DNA of 64,000 nucleotides from Mycolicibacterium goodii. GTDB lineage: Bacteria; Actinomycetota; Actinomycetes; Mycobacteriales; Mycobacteriaceae. The notes under the pieces are model-generated. The model was not told the origin of the DNA. It did no database searches and was given only the letters and a program-made list of their open reading frames with translations. This document shows, one piece after another, positions 35,543-42,991 of this stretch. Both the position numbers and the translations under genes were made by a program. Location: the NCBI RefSeq assembly GCF_001187505.1, contig NZ_CP012150.1, forward strand, positions 6,854,048-6,918,047. The letters run 5' to 3'. Each line of letters begins with the position of its first letter. Position 1 is the stretch's first letter.

Positions 35543-35926
35543 TCAATCCGCTCGGTGGCTCCACGCCCGTAACCGCTCAGCAATCGCGCCGAGTTCGGGT
35601 TCGACACCTGTGGCGACGGCGATCACGAAGTCGAATCGGTCGTCCTCGGGCGCGCTGATCCACTGACCGTTGAGTCCGAGGAACGTAAGACAGGCCGCCC
35701 ACGCGAGGCGCTTGTTTCCGTCGACCAGTGCGTGGTTGCGCGCCAGAGAGTGCAGGAGCGCGGCGGCCTTCACATGGACGTCGCGATATGCGTCCTGACC
35801 GAAGACCGAAGCACGGGGTCGCGCGAGAGCGGACTCCAGTAGTCCGTAATCACGGACCGATACGTCGACTCCAACGGCCCGCTTTGCGATCTCAAGGAGA
35901 TCTTCGAGGTCGAGGTACTCGGTCAT
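35543..35926 (-). CDS. Doc/Fic-fold toxin of a toxin-antitoxin pair
   Basis: A 127-residue Doc-like protein (death-on-curing family). The Fic-type motif is HALVDGNKR at 65-73, with the His base and Asn-Lys-Arg; Leu stands where Phe is usual. Doc toxins phosphorylate EF-Tu and halt translation. N-terminal YLDLEDLLEIAKRAVG and YGLLESALARPRAS match the family. Its ATG overlaps the antitoxin's stop (ATGA), the normal antitoxin-first order. All core residues are present, so the toxin is probably functional. Confidence 0.88.
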   Translation of the reverse strand: MTEYLDLEDLLEIAKRAVGVDVSVRDYGLLESALARPRASVFGQDAYRDVHVKAAALLHSLARNHALVDGNKRLAWAACLTFLGLNGQWISAPEDDRFDFVIAVATGVEPELGAIAERLRAWSHRAD

Positions 35927-36129
35927 GCGTCCTTGAGACGCTCAAGGACGCCGGCCTCCTCCGCGATCACCCGGTCGAGCACCGTCTCGACTCTGGTCTT
36001 GTGCGCGCGCCGCGCTATGTATTCATCGATGGCCGACAGTGCGACGGCCTGCATCGATCGACCCTCGGCCGCCGCCTGCCGGCGGAGTGCCTCGGTCTGC
36101 TCTTCAGTCGTACGCAAAGTCATACCCAT
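35923..36129 (-). CDS. Ribbon-helix-helix antitoxin partner of Doc
   Basis: A 68-residue small protein: a ribbon-helix-helix N terminus (MTLRTTEEQTEALRRQAAAE, then GRSMQAVALSAIDEYIARR) and a charged C-terminal tail that should wrap the toxin. ATG 36129 or ATG 36123 may be used; no ribosome site is visible, while a -10-like TATCAT ends about 8 bases upstream, so the mRNA may be nearly leaderless. It overlaps the toxin by 3-4 bp and probably represses the operon through two direct repeats upstream. Confidence 0.82.
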   Translation of the reverse strand: MGMTLRTTEEQTEALRRQAAAEGRSMQAVALSAIDEYIARRAHKTRVETVLDRVIAEEAGVLERLKDA

Positions 36130-36136
36130 GAATTGA

Positions 36137-36154
36137 TGATACCGAAGTGATACC
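36137..36154. promoter_or_regulatory. Direct-repeat operator of the Doc toxin-antitoxin operon
   Basis: TGATACC occurs at 36137-36143 and 36148-36154, with an 11-base period, about one helical turn. It spans the probable -10 of the antitoxin. Ribbon-helix-helix antitoxins typically bind phased short repeats in this way. Inference from position. Confidence 0.45.
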
Positions 36155-36169
36155 ACAGACGCGCTAATT

Positions 36170-36193
36170 CTGAGTTTAGATTTCTATACTCAG
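36170..36193. promoter_or_regulatory. 24-bp near-perfect palindrome upstream of the DUF302 gene
   Basis: CTGAGTTTAGA and TCTATACTCAG are inverted repeats matching at 10 of 11 positions around TT. TATACT within the right arm is a good -10, placed 35-40 bases before the DUF302 start. A repressor bound here would block that promoter. The site also lies upstream of the antitoxin on the other strand. Confidence 0.55.
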
Positions 36194-36227
36194 GAATAGC
36201 CGGGGCGATCCGCACGCTCAACTGATC

Positions 36228-36722
36228 ATGAGCACTCAGGAGATCCCCTTCGAAGGCGTGCGTGTGCGGTACGACAGCGCCAAGAGCTACGACGAGCTGG
36301 CGGCGGCCCTGTTCGCCGCGGTCGGCGACACCCCCGTACCCATCGACGACGCCGCGCGAAGACACGGCGACTGGGCGTCCTACGAACGCGCCGTACAGGC
36401 GTTCGTAGGGCCGTATGAATTCATGCTTTTCGCGGTCCTCGACCACGGCGGATGGATCGGCAAGGCCGGCATCGACCGGCAGGTGCTGCGCGTGGTGATC
36501 GGCAATCCGCTGATCGCCATCACGGTGCTGCGCCACGACGTCACCGCGGGCCTGTTCGCGCCGGTCGAACTGCTGCTCACCAGCGAGGATGACGGCCGCA
36601 GCGCGCTGACGTATGTGAAGCCGTCGTCGTTGATGGTCGTCGAACCCAACCCCGAACTGCAGACCGCGGCCACCGCCCTGGACGACAAACTGGCCGCGCT
36701 CGCGAAAGCTGTCACCGCCTGA
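36228..36722 (+). CDS. DUF302 family protein
   Basis: A 164-residue protein of the DUF302 (TT1751-like) family, recognised by FEGVRVRYDSAKSYDELAAAL at the start (two pieces) and MLFAVLDHGGWIGKAGI, and IGNPLIAITVLRHDVTAGLF. The fold is a small alpha/beta dimer of unknown biochemistry, often found with redox or sulfur genes. ATG 36228 is the start. A strong palindrome covers its promoter, so it is likely to respond to an unlinked regulator. prfC follows after 75 bp. Confidence 0.75.
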   Translation: MSTQEIPFEGVRVRYDSAKSYDELAAALFAAVGDTPVPIDDAARRHGDWASYERAVQAFVGPYEFMLFAVLDHGGWIGKAGIDRQVLRVVIGNPLIAITVLRHDVTAGLFAPVELLLTSEDDGRSALTYVKPSSLMVVEPNPELQTAATALDDKLAALAKAVTA

Positions 36723-36797
36723 GCGCCGCGCGACGGGTGTGGGCGGGGTCGCTTGATTACGGTTTTGCCCGGGCGCGCCCATACCATTTGTGATGAC

Positions 36798-38420
36798 ATG
36801 ACCGACAATGCCCTGGCCGCTCCCAGCGCCAACCCCTCTCTTTCCCGCCGCATCGCCGCCGAAGCCGCTCGCCGTCGCACCTTCGCCGTCATCAGCCACC
36901 CCGACGCCGGTAAGTCGACGTTGACCGAGGCCCTGGCGCTGCACGCTCGGGTGATCACCGAGGCGGGCGCGATCCACGGCAAGGCGGGCCGCCGCTCAAC
37001 GGTGTCGGACTGGATGGAGATGGAGAAGGCCAGGGGCATCTCGATCACGTCGACGGTGCTGCAGTTCCCGTACCGCGATGCGGTGATCAACCTCCTCGAC
37101 ACCCCCGGCCACGCCGACTTCTCCGAGGACACCTACCGCGTGCTCACCGCCGTCGACTGCGCGGTGATGCTCATCGACGCCGCGAAAGGCCTTGAGCCGC
37201 AGACCCTCAAGCTGTTCCAGGTGTGTAAGCACCGCGGCATCCCGATCATCACGGTCATCAACAAGTGGGATCGCCCGGGCCGTCACGCGTTGGAGCTGAT
37301 CGACGAGATCCAGACCCGCATCGGCCTGCAGCCCACTCCCCTGACCTGGCCGGTCGGCATCGCCGGTGACTTCAAGGGCGTGCTGGACCGCCGTGGTGGG
37401 CAGTTCATCCGGTTCACCCGCACCGCGGGCGGCGCCACCGCCGCGCCCGAGGAGCACATTCCCGCCGACGCCGCGCATGCCGCCGCAGGCGACGACTGGG
37501 ACACCGCGGTCGAGGAGTCCGAGTTGCTCAGCGCCGACGGCGGCGACTACGACCGCGACGCGTTCCTCGCCGGGACGGCCTCGCCGACGTTGTTCACCTC
37601 GGCCGCGTTGAACTTCGGGGTGAACCAGCTGCTCGACGTGCTCGTCGAGCTTGCGCCTTCGCCTCGTGGTGCCCTCGACGTCGACGGCGAGCGCCGCACT
37701 CCCGACGCGCCGTTCAGCGCGTTCGTGTTCAAGGTGCAGGCCGGCATGGACTCCGCGCATCGCGACCGCATCGCCTACGCGCGCGTCGTCTCGGGCACCT
37801 TCGAGCGCGGCGACGTGCTCACCCACGCCGCCACCGGTAAGCCGTTCGTCACCAAGTACGCGCAGTCGGTGTTCGGCCAGCAGCGCTCGACGCTGGACGA
37901 CGCCTGGCCGGGCGATGTGATCGGGCTGGCCAACGCCGCCGCGCTGCGCCCCGGCGACACGCTCTATCGCGATGTGCCCGTGCAGTTTCCGCCGATCCCG
38001 AGCTTCTCGCCCGAGCATTTCGCGGTGGCCCGCGGCACCGACCCCAGCAAGCACAAGCAGTTCCGCCGCGGCATCGAGCAGCTGGAGCAGGAGGGCGTCG
38101 TGCAGGTGCTGCGCTCGGACAGGCGCGGCGATCAGGCCCCGGTGTTCGCCGCCGTGGGACCCATGCAGTTCGAAGTGGCCTCGCACCGGATGGCCACCGA
38201 ACTGAGCGCGCCGATCTCGTTGGAGCCGCTGCCGTACCAGGTTGCGCGGATCGTCGACCCCGAGGACGCCGACTTCATGAACCGCCAGCCTTCGGCCGAG
38301 GTGATGACGCGCACCGACGGCGTCATGCTGGTGTTGTTCTCCACGCCGTGGCGCCTCGAAGGGTTCCAGCGCGACAACCCGGACATCAAGCTGCGGTCAC
38401 TCGTCGCGGCCGAGGGGTAA
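36798..38420 (+). CDS. prfC: Peptide chain release factor 3
   Basis: A 540-residue RF3 GTPase that recycles RF1/RF2. G1 HPDAGKST at 34-41, the switch region with GISITSTVLQF, G3 DTPGHADFSED at 101-111 and G4 NKWDR at 155-159 are all present; domain II begins near residue 310. The start ATG 36798 is chosen because the upstream frame is not conserved. RF3 is not universal in actinobacteria, but this one is intact. The next gene starts 6 bp after it. Confidence 0.95.
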   Translation: MTDNALAAPSANPSLSRRIAAEAARRRTFAVISHPDAGKSTLTEALALHARVITEAGAIHGKAGRRSTVSDWMEMEKARGISITSTVLQFPYRDAVINLLDTPGHADFSEDTYRVLTAVDCAVMLIDAAKGLEPQTLKLFQVCKHRGIPIITVINKWDRPGRHALELIDEIQTRIGLQPTPLTWPVGIAGDFKGVLDRRGGQFIRFTRTAGGATAAPEEHIPADAAHAAAGDDWDTAVEESELLSADGGDYDRDAFLAGTASPTLFTSAALNFGVNQLLDVLVELAPSPRGALDVDGERRTPDAPFSAFVFKVQAGMDSAHRDRIAYARVVSGTFERGDVLTHAATGKPFVTKYAQSVFGQQRSTLDDAWPGDVIGLANAAALRPGDTLYRDVPVQFPPIPSFSPEHFAVARGTDPSKHKQFRRGIEQLEQEGVVQVLRSDRRGDQAPVFAAVGPMQFEVASHRMATELSAPISLEPLPYQVARIVDPEDADFMNRQPSAEVMTRTDGVMLVLFSTPWRLEGFQRDNPDIKLRSLVAAEG

Positions 38421-38426
38421 GACCTC

Positions 38427-38789
38427 ATGACGGAGCCGGCGGAGCGACGCGCACCCGGTAACAAACATTGGGGCTGGTTCGCCGGTGTGCTCACCGCGCT
38501 GCTGTTCGTCGGCTTCGTGATCGCCGTCGTGGCGATGCTGCCGCTGGCCATGGCCACGGACGGTTGCCATGACGGCACCACCGACCGCGTGTGCCAGCTG
38601 TCGGGGCGCGGCCAGAACGTCCTGGTGTTCATTCCGTGGTTGTGCCTGGCAAGCGGCGGGGTCACCGCCGTCGTCACCGCGGGGGTGGCCAATCACTTCA
38701 AGCGGTCCCCGCTGTTCGGACTGCCGGTCGGCGTTCTCTTCTATGTGACGATGATCCCGATCGGATACTGGCTGGCGTTCCGGGTGTAG
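38427..38789 (+). CDS. Small three-helix membrane protein, function unknown
   Basis: A 120-residue protein with three membrane helices: WFAGVLTALLFVGFVIAVVA, VLVFIPWLCLASGGVTAVV and LFGLPVGVLFYVTMIPIGYW. The loop between helices 1 and 2 has two Cys (GCHDG and RVCQLSG) that could form an extracytoplasmic disulfide. It lies 6 bp after prfC and is probably co-transcribed. I do not recognise the family. Confidence 0.7.
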   Translation: MTEPAERRAPGNKHWGWFAGVLTALLFVGFVIAVVAMLPLAMATDGCHDGTTDRVCQLSGRGQNVLVFIPWLCLASGGVTAVVTAGVANHFKRSPLFGLPVGVLFYVTMIPIGYWLAFRV

Positions 38790-38828
38790 CGGCGGCACCG
38801 GGCGATCGGCTCGAAGGACCCCCGCAAA

Positions 38829-39743
38829 CTAGGCGTTCGGCGCGTAGATCGCGTGCTCGTCGTAGGCGCGCAGGATCTCGCGGCGCAGCCGTCGCTGCAC
38901 CGACCACTGCGCGTTGGGCCGGGTCTTCACCGTCATCCGCAGGGTGACCTTGTCGGCGGAGAAGTCCTGCACGCCGAGCATCTCGGGGTCACCGAGGGTC
39001 TTGTCGGCCACCTTCGGATCGGCGAGGGCGTCCTCGGCGGCCTGCAGCGCGATCTCCTCGGCGCGGGTGAGGTCGGTGGTCACCGCGACGGGGACCTCGA
39101 CGCGGGCGACGGCGTAGTCCTGGCTCATGTTCCCCACACGCGCGATCTCGCCGTTGCGCACGTACCACAGCGTGCCGTCGATGTCGCGGAGTGTGGTGAT
39201 GCGCAGGCCGACGCTTTCCACCTGGCCGACCGCGGCCCCGAGGTCGACCGTGTCGCCCACGCCGTACTGGTCTTCCAGCAGCATGAACATGCCGGTGACG
39301 AAGTCGCGGACCAGGTTCTGCGCGCCGAAGCCGATGGCCACACCCGCCACCCCCGCCGAGGCGATCAACGGCGCGATGTTGACGCCCAGCACGCTGAGGA
39401 TTCCGAGCACCATCCACCCGAGCATCACGATGGACACCGTGGACTTGAGCACCGAGCCGATGGTCTGCGCGCGCTGCTGACGCCGCCGCGCGGTCTGCGC
39501 GCCGGTCGCCGACGCCGGCGCCCGATCACGCAGATACCGCAGCAGCGGAGGCCGCCGGCTCGGCGGCTGACCCTCCTCGCGTTCCTGGCGGGACCGGCCG
39601 GTGGTGGCCCGGTCGATCAGTCGGTGCAGCACGTATCGCGCGATGAGCACGATGACGACGTATGCGGCGATCCGGGCCGGGACCTCGATGAACCATTGGC
39701 GGTTGGTGTCAGTCCATTCGAAAGCGACGTTGTAGACATCCAT
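38829..39743 (-). CDS. MscS-family mechanosensitive ion channel
   Basis: A 304-residue MscS protein. Helices near residues 20-40 and 105-130, then the pore-lining TM3 with the Gly/Ala pattern LIASAGVAGVAIGFGAQNLV, and the beta domain with DQYGVGDTVDLGAAVGQVES. It opens on membrane tension during osmotic downshift. A charged linker with Arg-rich repeats lies between the first helix and the core. ATG 39743 was chosen; upstream frame is short. It is 36 bp downstream of the phytase-like lipoprotein on the same strand. Confidence 0.9.
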   Translation of the reverse strand: MDVYNVAFEWTDTNRQWFIEVPARIAAYVVIVLIARYVLHRLIDRATTGRSRQEREEGQPPSRRPPLLRYLRDRAPASATGAQTARRRQQRAQTIGSVLKSTVSIVMLGWMVLGILSVLGVNIAPLIASAGVAGVAIGFGAQNLVRDFVTGMFMLLEDQYGVGDTVDLGAAVGQVESVGLRITTLRDIDGTLWYVRNGEIARVGNMSQDYAVARVEVPVAVTTDLTRAEEIALQAAEDALADPKVADKTLGDPEMLGVQDFSADKVTLRMTVKTRPNAQWSVQRRLRREILRAYDEHAIYAPNA

Positions 39744-39779
39744 GATGGCGTCCGCATACCCACATCGGGCGCCGCTCAA

Positions 39780-42122
39780 CTATCCCTTCAGCGCATCCGC
39801 GGCCGGGCCGAGATCGAGGAACACCGTCTCGCCGTTGGCGTCGTCGAGGCCGTCATTGTCGGTGATCACGTACAGGTTTCCGTTGCCACCGACGGTGACG
39901 CCCTCCACTTTTTCCTGCACGAAGCCATGCGTGGCCTGCAGGTCAGGTAGCAGGTCACGAGCGAGCGTCTTCTGCAACACCTTCGGCGCCTCGCTCGCGG
40001 ACGTCGTGCCCGCGTCGGCCGGAATGTCCACGCTGTACAGGGCTTTGACGCGCGCGTCAGGACCGTTGAGCTTGTCGCGTTCGAGTACCAACAGCCGACC
40101 GTCGTGGATCGTCACCTCCGACAGCCCGATCCAGTCACCGTCGACGGAGGTCTTCTCCAGCGGGTAGCCGTACCACTCCCACCTCTCGCCGTCGGAGTTG
40201 TAGCGCCCGATGCGCACCACACCCTTCGGGTCGCTCTTGAGTTCACGCTGCAGCACCACCCACACCGTGTCCCCGTCGACGGCGACGCCTTCGAGGCCCT
40301 GCCCGCCGAGTTGCGCCGCGACATCGGCGGGCAGTTTCACCCGCTTCTCGATGCCGCCGTCGGCGTCGACGAACACCAGCTCGTTGCCGGGGCCTTCCTC
40401 ACCTTCGACCGCGAGGACGAATCCGCCGTCGGGCCGTGCGGCCAGCCCCTCGGTGTCGAGCGTGACGGGTTTGCCGTCCTCGGTGATCGGCAGTTCGGTG
40501 TCGATCAGCGCGGGCGTCTGCGCCGCGTCGACCCCGAGGATGCGGGCCGGGCCGTAGGCGATGTCGGTGGCGGTGTAGAGCCGGTTGGGGTCTTTCGGAT
40601 CCGCCGACAGCGCACCGAGTGCGCCCCAGCCGATCGGCACGTTGTCGATGTCGCCGGACACGATCGACGGGAACGGCGGTGTGCCACCGGCTTGCGCGTA
40701 CTGTTCGCCGAAGCCGTAAACGCTCACCGACGCGCGCACCCGGTTCTCGGCGTCGTCGGTTTCCGACGAGATCGCCAGCAGGTTGCGCGACGGGATCGGC
40801 AGGATGCCCTCCGGTCCCGGTGTGGTGGGCAGGATCTGGCGGAACTCCGGCGCCGCCGGATCGGTCACGTCGTACACGGCGACGAAGTTGCTGCGCTCCG
40901 AGGCGATCAGCGCGGTGCGGCGGCCGCCGACGTCGGTGATCGCCAGCCCTTCGGGCTCTGGGCCTTTCGCGGCGGCGCGGCTTTCGATGTGCAGACCGGT
41001 GCGCACCGCGAGCTGTTCGAAGGTGTTGCCGGCGTCCCACACCACGTCGCCGGTGCCGGCGTCGAAGATGGTCCAGCCGCGGGTGCCGCCCTTCCAGTCA
41101 CCCTCGTTGGCGGTGGCGACGTGGGTGTCGTCGATCCAGCCGATGGCGTCGGGTTCGCGAGGCGTGTCGGGGATCGAACCCGTCTGGTCGATGGTCGCGT
41201 CCTCGGCGACGTCGATACCGTCGACGGATTCGCTTCCCGCGCTGAAGATCTTGGCGACGTTGCCGGTGGCGCCGTCGATGATCGCGATGCCGTTGTTCTC
41301 CTGCAGCGTCACCGCGACCTGCCCGCGGGAGTTGATGCTGACGTACTCGGGCTCCAGATCCTCCGGGGTGTCCAGCCCGGCGGCGCGGGCGGCCTCGACG
41401 TCGAAATCGACGCGGCGGGGCTTCCAGGTGTCGGGTGCGCCTTTGAGGTCGATGAGTTGCACGAAACCCGTTGGCGGCTGCGGCAGGTCGCCCTCCTCAC
41501 CGCCGGGTGGGGTGAACTCCTCGTCGCGCTGGTTCTCCATGGCGATCGCGGCGAACGCACCGTCAGGGCTGATCGCAATCGAGTCCGGTTGCCCGCCCAG
41601 GTCGATGCTGTGCACCCGGGTGCGGTCGGCCGCCCGCACGATGTCGACGCGGCCCGACGGGTGCGGGAAGTCACCGCCGGTGGTGTCGACGACGACGAGC
41701 ACGAACTCCCCGACCGCGGCCACCGAGGTGGGCTGATCGTCCTGGTGGCCCAGCTCTTTGAGCGAAAGGGTGCCTTTGCCAACCGGTTTGGCGGGGTCGG
41801 TGATGTCGACGAAACCGATGCGTTTGGCGGCGGCGTCGGTGTGGACCAACGTGTTGCCGTCGGGGGTGACGGTGGAGATCTCCGCGACGGTCTCGGCGTC
41901 GATCGGATCCTCGGCCGGCCGGTTCAGGTACACCGGGTAGGTCGCGGTGCGGTGGTAGCGCTGCGCGGCAGGCAGGTTCCAGTCGATCGGCGAGACGGCC
42001 CGCTGGGCCGGTGCGGTGTCGTCCTGCGACGGCTCCTTCTCGGTGCCGCATCCCGCCGCGATCAACGCCACCAGCGTGGTCAGCGCCGCGGCCCGCACGG
42101 TCGACTGGCTCTTCCAGGTCAT
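39780..42122 (-). CDS. Phytase-like/choice-of-anchor lipoprotein
   Basis: A 780-residue secreted lipoprotein: the signal TTLVALIAAGCG has lipobox Ala-Ala-Gly-Cys with Cys25. The N-terminal part is a beta-propeller-like repeat domain (GRVDIVRAADRTRVHSIDLG, then QPDSIAISPDGAFAAIAMEN). The C-terminal 300 residues (EGLAARPDGGFVLAVEGEEG, DNDGLDDANGETVFLDLG) match the esterase-like phytase family. It is likely anchored outside the plasma membrane and may release phosphate from organic esters. No enzyme was tested in this group that I can cite. Confidence 0.8.
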   Translation of the reverse strand: MTWKSQSTVRAAALTTLVALIAAGCGTEKEPSQDDTAPAQRAVSPIDWNLPAAQRYHRTATYPVYLNRPAEDPIDAETVAEISTVTPDGNTLVHTDAAAKRIGFVDITDPAKPVGKGTLSLKELGHQDDQPTSVAAVGEFVLVVVDTTGGDFPHPSGRVDIVRAADRTRVHSIDLGGQPDSIAISPDGAFAAIAMENQRDEEFTPPGGEEGDLPQPPTGFVQLIDLKGAPDTWKPRRVDFDVEAARAAGLDTPEDLEPEYVSINSRGQVAVTLQENNGIAIIDGATGNVAKIFSAGSESVDGIDVAEDATIDQTGSIPDTPREPDAIGWIDDTHVATANEGDWKGGTRGWTIFDAGTGDVVWDAGNTFEQLAVRTGLHIESRAAAKGPEPEGLAITDVGGRRTALIASERSNFVAVYDVTDPAAPEFRQILPTTPGPEGILPIPSRNLLAISSETDDAENRVRASVSVYGFGEQYAQAGGTPPFPSIVSGDIDNVPIGWGALGALSADPKDPNRLYTATDIAYGPARILGVDAAQTPALIDTELPITEDGKPVTLDTEGLAARPDGGFVLAVEGEEGPGNELVFVDADGGIEKRVKLPADVAAQLGGQGLEGVAVDGDTVWVVLQRELKSDPKGVVRIGRYNSDGERWEWYGYPLEKTSVDGDWIGLSEVTIHDGRLLVLERDKLNGPDARVKALYSVDIPADAGTTSASEAPKVLQKTLARDLLPDLQATHGFVQEKVEGVTVGGNGNLYVITDNDGLDDANGETVFLDLGPAADALKG

Positions 42123-42242
42123 TCGTCACCCTCTTCAGTTGTGCCGACGTCGCGCAGAAGCCTGGCGTGGACAGGTGAGCAGTTGGGGACGTGCGGGTGA
42201 ACGGGCGGCGACGGGTTCGTTGCAGCACCGCGCCCGCGTCGC

Positions 42243-42836
42243 TCACGGCGTCGGCGGCGGCATGTAGCGCCCGTGAACTCCGCGCGGATCGCCCTGCTGG
42301 TAGAGCTGGTCCTCGTAGTCGGCACGCTGGGCGAGCATATCGCGCCGGAACTGCTCGGCCCGCTGTTGCTCTTCGCGTCGCTGTGCGGATTTCAGCAACC
42401 ACATGCCGAACCCGGCCGCCGCGCCGAGCACCGCGAAAACGGCCAGCAGCCAAGGATGTTGGCCCACCAGACCGAGCAGGAAGAATCCGCCGACCACCGC
42501 GGCGACCACCGCAGGCCTGCGGTTCGAGGTGCGCACCGCCCCGGCGCCGCTGACGGCAACGGCCGACGAGCCACCGCCGCCGAAGATCGCGACGAGGATC
42601 CAGATCGGCAACCACATTCCGCAGGTCAGCAGGGTCAGTACGGCGTGCAGGCCATGGCTGGGCCCGCCGCCGGTGGCCACCGCGACCGCGACCGGTGCGG
42701 GCGTTGGCGCGGCGTGTGCGGGTGGCGGGGTGGGCACGAAATGCTGGGTCCACCGGCGTCCGTCGTGGTAACGCTGCCCGGGCTGACCGCCCGGATCGGG
42801 GTACCAACCGGCGGCGAGCGGAAGTTGTTCGGTCAT
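42243..42836 (-). CDS. DUF2510-type membrane protein
   Basis: A 197-residue protein. The N terminus has the actinobacterial DUF2510 motif AAGWYPDPGGQPGQRYHDGR followed by WTQHF, then a Pro/Ala linker. Three hydrophobic segments follow (GLHAVLTLLTCGMWLPIWIL, AVVAAVVGGFFLLGLVG, LLAVFAVLGAAAGFGMWLL), then an Arg/Gln-rich coiled tail. AAAGGAG precedes ATG 42836. It diverges from the OPT transporter gene. Function unknown; DUF2510 is common on actinobacterial membrane and secretion-related proteins. Confidence 0.8.
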   Translation of the reverse strand: MTEQLPLAAGWYPDPGGQPGQRYHDGRRWTQHFVPTPPPAHAAPTPAPVAVAVATGGGPSHGLHAVLTLLTCGMWLPIWILVAIFGGGGSSAVAVSGAGAVRTSNRRPAVVAAVVGGFFLLGLVGQHPWLLAVFAVLGAAAGFGMWLLKSAQRREEQQRAEQFRRDMLAQRADYEDQLYQQGDPRGVHGRYMPPPTP

Positions 42837-42991
42837 GGCGACTCCTTTTCTCGAGAGCCGCTCAGAATGACACCGGGCACCGACAAATCGGGTGCGTCCG
42901 GTCACGATCTCCAGGTTCGGGGCCTACCGTGTACAAACACGTGGCCGTGCGGTTCGCGCCGGCCTGCCGCCCGTCGAGAGGATGCCCCGAG

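Noticed and set aside
40104..42200. 698-codon plus-strand open frame
   Set aside because: Shadow of the phytase-like lipoprotein; no start signal or homology.
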